A stretch of 47,318 nucleotides of DNA from an uncultured Bacteroides sp. (GTDB taxonomy: Bacteria > Bacteroidota > Bacteroidia > Bacteroidales > Bacteroidaceae), in contig CAQOGY010000025.1 in the NCBI GenBank assembly GCA_948847595.1, positions 1 through 47,318 of the forward strand, in the 5' to 3' direction. The position numbers were made by a program, and so were the translations under genes. Shown piece by piece: positions 42,712 through 47,318 of this stretch. The notes under the pieces were generated by a model that ran no database searches, was not told where the DNA came from, and was given only the letters and a program-made list of their open reading frames with translations. Each line of letters opens with the position of its first letter. Position 1 is the first letter of the stretch.

Positions 42712-43281
42712 ATGGATATAGACATTTATGACATCATTGATAATATCTACAAACTGCCGCTTGCATCCAAGGAAGCCCTGTTGAATAAAGCAACGGAAGT
42801 AACCTATCCTAAAGGTTTTCATCTGTTTCTGGCAAACCGTAAAAGTTCCAAGTTCTATCTGATGAAAAAAGGAATGTTGCATGCATATACCTATAAATCG
42901 GACAAGAAAGTGACATTCTGGTTCGGAAAAGAGGGCGACGCTATTTTTCCTTTGCAGACCCTTTATAATAATCAGGCGGGATATGAGAATATAGAACTAC
43001 TGGAAGACAGTGTGCTGTATGAATTGAGTGTCGATAAACTGCACGACCTCTATCTGGCAGACATACATATAGCCAACTGGGGACGGAAGTTTGCCGAAAG
43101 GGAGTGCATCAAATCAGAACAACTCTTTATATCGCGGCAGTTCAAGACCTCATTGGAACGGTATCAGGATTTGATTGCTGATTACCCGGACATACTTCAA
43201 CGTGTACCATTAGGAATTATTTCTTCCTATTTAGGAATCTCCCAAGTTAGCCTAAGCAGAATCAGGGCGAAGATAAGATGA
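42712..43281 (+). CDS. Crp/Fnr-family transcription regulator
   Basis: A 189-residue regulator: cyclic-nucleotide-binding-like domain (about 20-120; KSSKFYLMKKGMLHAYTYKS) and a C-terminal HTH (VPLGIISSYLGISQVSLSRI). It is of the short Bacteroidetes type that often controls adjacent efflux or detoxification genes. It precedes the SMR exporter gene in the same direction, and its likely target is that gene or the MATE gene. Ligand unknown. Confidence 0.9.
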   Translation: MDIDIYDIIDNIYKLPLASKEALLNKATEVTYPKGFHLFLANRKSSKFYLMKKGMLHAYTYKSDKKVTFWFGKEGDAIFPLQTLYNNQAGYENIELLEDSVLYELSVDKLHDLYLADIHIANWGRKFAERECIKSEQLFISRQFKTSLERYQDLIADYPDILQRVPLGIISSYLGISQVSLSRIRAKIR

Positions 43282-43368
43282 TTTTTTATCAAATGTAAAA
43301 TCCCTTTTTTACAAATGTAAAATAGAGGCTGCCGGAAATTCATGACCTTTGCAAATAAAAAAGATGTT

Positions 43369-43695
43369 ATGAATTGGATTCTTTTGATTTTGGCAGGTTG
43401 CCTTGAGCTGGTGTTTACTTTCTGTCTGGGAAAGATAAACAGGGTATTCGGAATGGAGAAATATGTGTGGTCATTCGTACTCTTGGTATCCTTATGCGTG
43501 AGTATGCTGCTTCTGATAAAGGTGACCAAGACGTTGCCGGTCGGTACGGCTTATGTGATATGGACAGGCATCGGTGCGGCAGGCACGGTATTAATCGGCA
43601 TTTTCTTCTTTAAAGAACCTGCAAGTGTAGGACGGTTGTTCTTTATCTTCACACTGATTTGCTCCATTATCGGGTTGAAATTGGTATCACATTGA
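43369..43695 (+). CDS. Small multidrug resistance (SMR) exporter
   Basis: A 108-residue, four-helix drug/metabolite exporter: the key Glu in LAGCLELVFTF, conserved YVIWTGIGAAGTVLIG, and the last span FFIFTLICSIIGLKLVS. SMR members export cations such as quaternary ammonium or, in the Gdx group, guanidinium. Which one applies here is not decided by sequence alone. The open frame extends to 43342, but ATG 43369 (MNWILLILAGC) matches the family length of ~105-110. The MATE gene follows with its own promoter and leader RNA. Confidence 0.9.
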   Translation: MNWILLILAGCLELVFTFCLGKINRVFGMEKYVWSFVLLVSLCVSMLLLIKVTKTLPVGTAYVIWTGIGAAGTVLIGIFFFKEPASVGRLFFIFTLICSIIGLKLVSH

Positions 43696-43734
43696 TACCC
43701 GATTGTATCCTGAAAAAATAAAGTACAGCTATAA

Positions 43735-43766
43735 TTTGGTAGTTATGAAAACAAAGCCCATATTTG
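43735..43766 (+). promoter_or_regulatory. Promoter of the MATE leader RNA
   Basis: TTTG (43735-43738), 20 bases, then CATATTTG (43759-43766), a one-base variant of the TAnnTTTG box. The expected start is about 43772. It places the leader RNA and its terminator within the MATE transcript rather than at the end of the SMR transcript. Confidence 0.65.
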
Positions 43767-43771
43767 CAGCC

Positions 43772-43925
43772 CGAAAATAGGGACAGGCATAAAAATCCTC
43801 ATCGGAGGGTGCTATAATAGATAATTATAGTGCTGGATAAGATGAATGGTGCAAATCATTCGCTTGTCCGGTACTATTTTTTTATTGTAACAATTTAAGA
43901 TAAGAGGTAAAGTATCGAAGAAACT
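43772..43925 (+). promoter_or_regulatory. Candidate riboswitch/attenuator leader of the MATE gene
   Basis: The leader has a closing stem GGACAGGC (43781-43788) with GCTTGTCC (43862-43869), enclosing three hairpins: CCTC/GAGG (43797-43808), a 10-bp arm GTGCTATAAT/ATTATAGTGC (43809-43833), and GAATG/CATTC (43844-43861). The 3' strand of the closing stem is also needed for a 13-bp terminator (43829-43875) followed by seven T. The two states exclude each other, so binding a ligand to the closed form would allow read-through: an ON switch. Guanidine-IV (mepA) riboswitches are known to precede MATE genes; I cannot confirm identity from memory. Confidence 0.6.
43829..43883 (+). terminator. Leader terminator of the MATE gene
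   Basis: AGTGCTGGATAAG (43829-43841) pairs with CTTGTCCGGTACT (43863-43875) over 13 bp (three G-U), with a smaller hairpin in its loop, and is followed by TTTTTTT at 43877-43883. It lies 43 bases before the MATE start codon, so it should end transcription before the gene unless disrupted. Confidence 0.78.
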
Positions 43926-45290
43926 ATGAAAGAGTTGAATTTGACACAAGGGAGCGTTCCGAAAGTATTGCTGCAATTTGCAGTACCTTTCCTTATTGCC
44001 AATGTACTTCAGGCACTTTATGGCGGGGCGGACTTGTTTGTAGTGGGGCAATATGATGATTCTGCCAGTGTGGCGGCTGTGGCTATCGGCAGCCAGGTGA
44101 TGCAGACGATTACAGGTATCATCCTTGGTATTACGACGGGGACAACCGTATTGATTGCTATTGCTACCGGAGCAAAGGATAATAGGAAAGTGGCGTCTAC
44201 AATCGGTTCTTCCGTATGGCTGTTTTCAATCGTAGGTGTTTTGCTGACTTTGGTCATGGTCGTGTTTCACGGGCAGATAGCCGAACTGATGCATACGCCT
44301 GCGGAAGCAATGGCTGATACGAAAAGTTATATTCTGGTATGTTCGGCAGGTATTTTATTCATTATTGGGTATAACGTAGTGTGTGGTATCCTGCGTGGAC
44401 TGGGCGACTCTAAAACGCCGCTTTATTTTGTAGGACTGGCGTGTGTGATTAATATTGTCCTCGACTTTATCTTGGTCGGCTATTTCCATTTGGGGGCTAC
44501 GGGAGCTGCATTGGCTACCATAACGGCACAGGGAGTGAGTTTTGTCATCTCGCTTTGGTTCTTATACCGGCATGGATTCCATTTCGAGTTTGCACGGAAG
44601 GATATCCGGCTTAACAAGAACTTATCCAAAAAGATTATGGTGTTGGGAGCACCCATTGCATTGCAGGACGCGTTAATCAATGTCTCATTCTTGATTATAA
44701 CGGTCATTGTCAATCAAATGGGGGTTATTGCGTCGGCGTCTTTGGGTGTTGTGGAAAAAATAATCGTCTTTGCAATGCTACCGCCAATGGCGATATCATC
44801 GGCGGTGGCAACCATGACGGCGCAGAATTACGGTGCGGGACTGATACAGCGCATGAACAAATGCCTGGCTTCGGGCATTGGGATTGCTCTTGTTTTCGGT
44901 GTATCGGTTTGTGTGTATTCCCAATTACTGCCGGAGACGCTTACCGCATTCTTTTCCAAAGATGCGGCGGTAGTGGCAATGGCGGCGGAGTATTTGCGGG
45001 GGTATAGTATCGACTGTATCATTGTAAGTTTTGTGTTCTGCATCAATTCTTACTTCAGCGGACAGGGAAACTCATTGTTCCCGATGATTCACAGTCTGAT
45101 AGCAACCTTCCTGTTCCGTATTCCGTTGTCGTACTGGTTTAGTCAGATAGACAGTTCCTCGTTGTTTCTCATGGGTTTTGCTCCGCCCTTGTCGACGGTG
45201 GTTTCGTTGTTGATTTGTATTTGGTATTTGCGATATAACCAAAAGAGAATGTACTCGAAAGGCACTGTAATGCCTGCTATATCGAATTAA
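43926..45290 (+). CDS. MATE-family multidrug exporter
   Basis: A 454-residue MATE transporter with twelve helices (starts LTQGSVPKVLLQFAVPFLIA; VVCGILRGLGDSKTPLYFVG; later AVATMTAQNYGAGLIQRMNK, typical of the DinF/NorM-like half repeats). It exports drugs or cations using a sodium or proton gradient. Its leader contains a predicted attenuator. The start ATG lies 42 bases past the terminator T-run. It lies 231 bases after the SMR gene; co-regulation by the Crp/Fnr gene is possible. Confidence 0.93.
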   Translation: MKELNLTQGSVPKVLLQFAVPFLIANVLQALYGGADLFVVGQYDDSASVAAVAIGSQVMQTITGIILGITTGTTVLIAIATGAKDNRKVASTIGSSVWLFSIVGVLLTLVMVVFHGQIAELMHTPAEAMADTKSYILVCSAGILFIIGYNVVCGILRGLGDSKTPLYFVGLACVINIVLDFILVGYFHLGATGAALATITAQGVSFVISLWFLYRHGFHFEFARKDIRLNKNLSKKIMVLGAPIALQDALINVSFLIITVIVNQMGVIASASLGVVEKIIVFAMLPPMAISSAVATMTAQNYGAGLIQRMNKCLASGIGIALVFGVSVCVYSQLLPETLTAFFSKDAAVVAMAAEYLRGYSIDCIIVSFVFCINSYFSGQGNSLFPMIHSLIATFLFRIPLSYWFSQIDSSSLFLMGFAPPLSTVVSLLICIWYLRYNQKRMYSKGTVMPAISN

Positions 45291-45330
45291 GTATTTTCTA
45301 AGTGACATATATTAACTAAAATCAATTTGT

Positions 45331-45484
45331 ATGGAAGCTTATTTGAAGAAACTCTATTTTGAGTATCAGGTGGAAGAAAAAGAAGTGAAAGAGCTGTTTA
45401 TACAGAGTACCTCTGAAGTATATTACTCATTATTTGGGGGCTGATGTGACAAGCTTGGGGTATTTGGCGGGAAGCCAGAAATAA
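45331..45484 (+). pseudogene. Crp/Fnr regulator remnant
   Basis: ATG 45331 opens MEAYLKKLYFEYQVEEKEVK, the typical start of Bacteroidetes Crp/Fnr regulators, and stops after 37 codons. In the +1 frame the same region ends VPLKYITHYLGADVTSLGYL, which is the HTH recognition segment of that family (compare VPLGIISSYLGISQVSLSRI in the intact gene at 42712), and stops at 45482-45484. Most of the sensor domain is missing, so the gene is internally deleted and frameshifted. Confidence 0.7.
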
Positions 45485-45514
45485 GAAAGCGTTTAGTTAT
45501 TTATACTTTTAAAG

Positions 45515-45594
45515 ATATTCCTTATCAAATAGTCTATTGTTGTTTTCATTTATTTCTAAAGTGAAAAAGCCTTGGATTATTTGATAAGGAATAT
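45515..45594. repeat. Perfect 17-bp inverted repeat upstream of AraC gene
   Basis: ATATTCCTTATCAAATA (45515-45531) and its exact reverse complement TATTTGATAAGGAATAT (45578-45594). The right arm fills the spacer between the -33 and -7 boxes of the AraC gene, so it could be an operator that two dimers bridge by a DNA loop, or a cruciform. Confidence 0.78.
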
Positions 45595-45602
45595 TATTTT
45601 TG
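45572..45602 (+). promoter_or_regulatory. Promoter of the second AraC gene
   Basis: TTG (45572-45574), 20 bases, TATTTTTG (45595-45602). The start would be ~45607, only a few bases before ATG 45612, so the transcript is nearly leaderless. The inverted repeat overlaps the spacer. Confidence 0.6.
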
Positions 45603-45611
45603 TACTCTATA

Positions 45612-46499
45612 ATGAAGAACTCGATTCCCCGATATACTTTCCATAAAAATAAGTATGGCAGTGAACTTTTGATGGATGTCGTAGAGCTGAAATATGTGAA
45701 GAAGTTCCTGGCTGAAAGTTCCGTCCATACGCTGACTTATTATGACATTACTTTTATAACGGAAGGAGAGGGGAGTTTTTCAATTGACAACCGTAGCTAT
45801 GAGGCTTTCCCCCAAGATGTGTTTTTCTCTAAAGCGGGGGAAATTCGGAACTGGGATACGCATCACATAACAAACGGATATGCTTTGATTTTTGAGGATG
45901 AGTTTTTGTCTTCCCTCTTTAGCGATTCTATGTTTGTCCGGCATCTTGCATTTTTCAAACCGGAAAAGATATCAGCCAAACTGCGTCTTCCGGACGAACT
46001 TTATATGCGTGTCCTTCAAGTCTTGCACAATATTAAAACGGAGATTGACTCTTACAAACAGAATGATAATGATGTACATGTTTTGAGGGCATTGCTTTAT
46101 GAAGTTCTGATGCTGTTGGAACGGGCTTATCAGAAGGCGATTTCAAACGAGGAAATCACCACAGATAAAGAAATCAATAATACTCATATAGACAGATTCA
46201 TCCATTTGGTTGGAACTCATTTGAAGGAACAACATTCTGTTCGGTTTTATGCGGAAAAACTTTGCATCACTCCCAATTACCTGAATGAAATCATAACTTC
46301 GGCAATGGGGCTTAGTGCAAAGCAATACATTCAGAATAAAGTGATAGATGAAGCTAAAAGGTTGCTTGCTTATACAGATGCTCCGATATCGGATATTGCG
46401 TTTGAACTTCATTTCTCGACGGTTTCTTATTTTATCCGCTGCTTCCGGCAACATACGGGAGAAACGCCGTTACTCTACCGGAAAAAGTATAAACCGTAA
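45612..46499 (+). CDS. AraC-family transcription regulator
   Basis: A 295-residue regulator. N-terminal cupin-like sensor (about 1-170; YYDITFITEGEGSFSIDNRS), then two C-terminal HTH motifs (EKLCITPNYLNEIITSAMGL and DAPISDIAFELHFSTVSYFI, ending HTGETPLLYRKKYKP). An open frame reaches TTG 45600, but that sits inside the -7 box. Its promoter is overlapped by the 17-bp inverted repeat, suggesting self-regulation. Likely target: the adjacent gene at 46589. Confidence 0.92.
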   Translation: MKNSIPRYTFHKNKYGSELLMDVVELKYVKKFLAESSVHTLTYYDITFITEGEGSFSIDNRSYEAFPQDVFFSKAGEIRNWDTHHITNGYALIFEDEFLSSLFSDSMFVRHLAFFKPEKISAKLRLPDELYMRVLQVLHNIKTEIDSYKQNDNDVHVLRALLYEVLMLLERAYQKAISNEEITTDKEINNTHIDRFIHLVGTHLKEQHSVRFYAEKLCITPNYLNEIITSAMGLSAKQYIQNKVIDEAKRLLAYTDAPISDIAFELHFSTVSYFIRCFRQHTGETPLLYRKKYKP

Positions 46500-46551
46500 A
46501 AAGTACTATTTCTCCCTTTCTTTTTATTGCACCAGCTCTACTCAATATCCT

Positions 46552-46559
46552 TACTTTTG
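46552..46559 (+). promoter_or_regulatory. Predicted -7 element of the PNPOx-like gene
   Basis: TACTTTTG (TAnnTTTG), 29 bases before the start at 46589; an ATTG lies 22 bases upstream of it. Confidence 0.5.
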
Positions 46560-46588
46560 CATCAAATAATAACCGATTAAATTATTAA

Positions 46589-47011
46589 ATGATGAGAGAC
46601 GCAGAAAAAACGGTAGGAAACATGATTGACAAGCAGAAAACAGCCTTTATCGGTTCCATAGACAGCGAAGGATTTCCCAATATTAAAGCTATGTTGCAAC
46701 CCCGGAAAAGGGAAGGGATAAAAACGATTTATCTGACAACGAATACTTCGTCAATGCGTGTTGGGCAATACCGGGAGAACAATCATGCCTGTATTTACTT
46801 TTGTGATAACCGCTTCTTTCGGGGAGTAATGTTGCGCGGCACAATGGAAGTGTTGACAGACAGTGCCAGTAAAGAGATGATATGGCAGGAAGGTGATACA
46901 ATGTATTATCCCGAAGGAGTCACCGACCCCGACTATTGTGTGTTGAAATTTACGGCAACTTCCGGTAGGTTTTATAGTAATTTCAAGTCGGAAAGCTTTA
47001 TCGTAGGGTAG
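46589..47011 (+). CDS. Pyridoxamine 5'-phosphate oxidase-like flavin-binding protein
   Basis: A 140-residue split-barrel protein of the PNPOx/FMN-binding family (KTAFIGSIDSEGFPNIKAML; TIYLTTNTSSMRVGQYREN; MLRGTMEVLTDSASKEMIW). These proteins bind FMN or F420 or heme; many are general stress or nitroreductase-like proteins. It is just downstream of the AraC gene, which may regulate it. The specific substrate is unknown. Confidence 0.88.
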   Translation: MMRDAEKTVGNMIDKQKTAFIGSIDSEGFPNIKAMLQPRKREGIKTIYLTTNTSSMRVGQYRENNHACIYFCDNRFFRGVMLRGTMEVLTDSASKEMIWQEGDTMYYPEGVTDPDYCVLKFTATSGRFYSNFKSESFIVG

Positions 47012-47016
47012 ACTCA

Positions 47017-47154
47017 TGGTACATAAGGGAAGCTGAGAAGCAGGGATTTTCCGAACTGGTGGTATGGTATTGTACACATGGAGGAAGCCGTTTCTCACAA
47101 GCAGGGTTGCGGGATGAATCCATTTTTATAAATACATATTATATTTACCTTTGA
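47017..47154 (+). pseudogene. Possible GNAT-acetyltransferase C-terminal remnant
   Basis: Without a start codon, this frame reads WYIREAEKQGFSELVVWY, then CTHGGSRFSQAGLRDES, and stops at 47152-47154. The segment AEKxGFxELVVW...RFxxAGLR resembles the last strands of GNAT acetyltransferases (AxxxGFxxLxLWV...RFYEKAGF). The match is short and the call is weak; it may be chance. Confidence 0.3.
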
Positions 47155-47192
47155 AAAGTAGGAGTTGACAGAACGTTTTGGCGGAAAAGATA

Positions 47193-47238
47193 ATAAAAAA
47201 CACTCGAAAAAGCCATTAATGGTACTTTTCGGGTGTCC
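47193..47238 (-). terminator. Terminator of the tRNA-Asp transcript
   Basis: On the minus strand an ACAC...GTGT and CGAAAAG...CTTTTTCG stem ends in TTTTTT. It lies downstream of the tRNA-Asp gene. Confidence 0.7.
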
Positions 47239-47270
47239 TTTTGTAACTACCTTATAATAAGGATTTATTG

Positions 47271-47318
47271 CGGTGCGTACGGGACTCGAACCCGTGACCC
47301 CATGCGTGACAGGCATGT
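47271..47318 (-). tRNA. tRNA-Asp (GTC anticodon), partial
   Basis: The minus-strand sequence has an anticodon stem CATGC/GCATG around loop CTGTCAC (anticodon GTC, Asp). It also has a T-arm ACGGG-TTCGAGT-CCCGT and the acceptor 3' strand ACGCACC plus discriminator G. No CCA is encoded. The 5' half (D-arm) lies beyond the window end. Confidence 0.93.

Noticed and set aside
43781..43875. TPP riboswitch
   Set aside because: GGGTGC and CTGGATAA recall TPP elements, but the essential CTGAGA core is missing and the gene is an exporter.
47095..47316. 73-codon frame on the minus strand
   Set aside because: It reads through the tRNA-Asp gene and its terminator; a familiar artefact of tRNA sequence.

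Overview
The window reads as a stretch of a Bacteroides-type chromosome (human-gut Bacteroidales). The grounds are the moderate-to-low GC, repeated promoters of the Bacteroides form TTG/TTTG-N18-21-TAnnTTTG, A-rich rather than Shine-Dalgarno leaders, tRNA without encoded CCA, and typical families (OmpA/porin pairs, DUF4625 lipoprotein, NrfHA with ResB/CcsA, AraC and Crp/Fnr regulators, HU-like proteins). No phage, transposase or CRISPR array is visible. The species cannot be fixed from sequence alone.

Layout. 1-3.7 kb: a WGR-domain gene (-) diverges from a transcript whose roughly 360-nt leader carries two tRNA-like folds and three copies of a 21-nt motif, followed by a large RING-like/TerD-like protein. 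3.7-4.6 kb: a repeat-rich leader and an HU-like DNA-binding protein. 4.65-7.8 kb: a His-rich metal-type uptake operon (small His/Cys protein, TonB receptor, DUF4625 lipoprotein). 7.9-13.5 kb: respiratory ammonification, with nrfH, nrfA, cytochrome c maturation (ResB, CcsA) and an outer-membrane porin. 13.6-15.6 kb: a YafQ-type toxin-antitoxin pair, a Crp/Fnr regulator (-) and a flavodoxin-like reductase. 15.8-24.6 kb: metallo-beta-lactamase-fold hydrolase, tricorn-type protease, AraC regulator, YczE-type membrane protein, a DXS-like enzyme and a methyltransferase. 24.6-25.25 kb: a decayed locus with gene remnants, then DUF3737, MalY-type and cupin/carboxymuconolactone genes.

29-36.7 kb is a stress-type island bounded by two near-identical OmpA proteins with a shared upstream element. 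It holds a porin, manganese catalase, a 35-residue lysine-rich protein, an amphipathic lipoprotein, GlsB/YeaQ and YtxH-like small proteins and a BrkB-family protein. 36.7-42.6 kb is a compact operon resembling the uncharacterised STM4011-STM4015 set: WGR plus leucine-rich protein, ATP-grasp enzyme, alkaline-phosphatase-fold hydrolase, a HemN-like radical SAM enzyme, and a second radical SAM enzyme fused to a HAD phosphatase. It looks like a dedicated modification or biosynthesis pathway and has no known product. 42.7-45.5 kb: a Crp/Fnr regulator, an SMR exporter and a MATE exporter. The MATE gene is preceded by a leader RNA with mutually exclusive closing-stem and terminator helices (candidate riboswitch). 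A Crp/Fnr remnant, an AraC gene with a 17-bp inverted repeat at its promoter, a flavin/PLP-oxidase-fold protein and a partial tRNA-Asp close the window.

The strongest leads for undescribed biology are the tRNA-like leader of the RING/TerD gene, the STM4011-4015-like operon, and the candidate riboswitch upstream of the MATE transporter.
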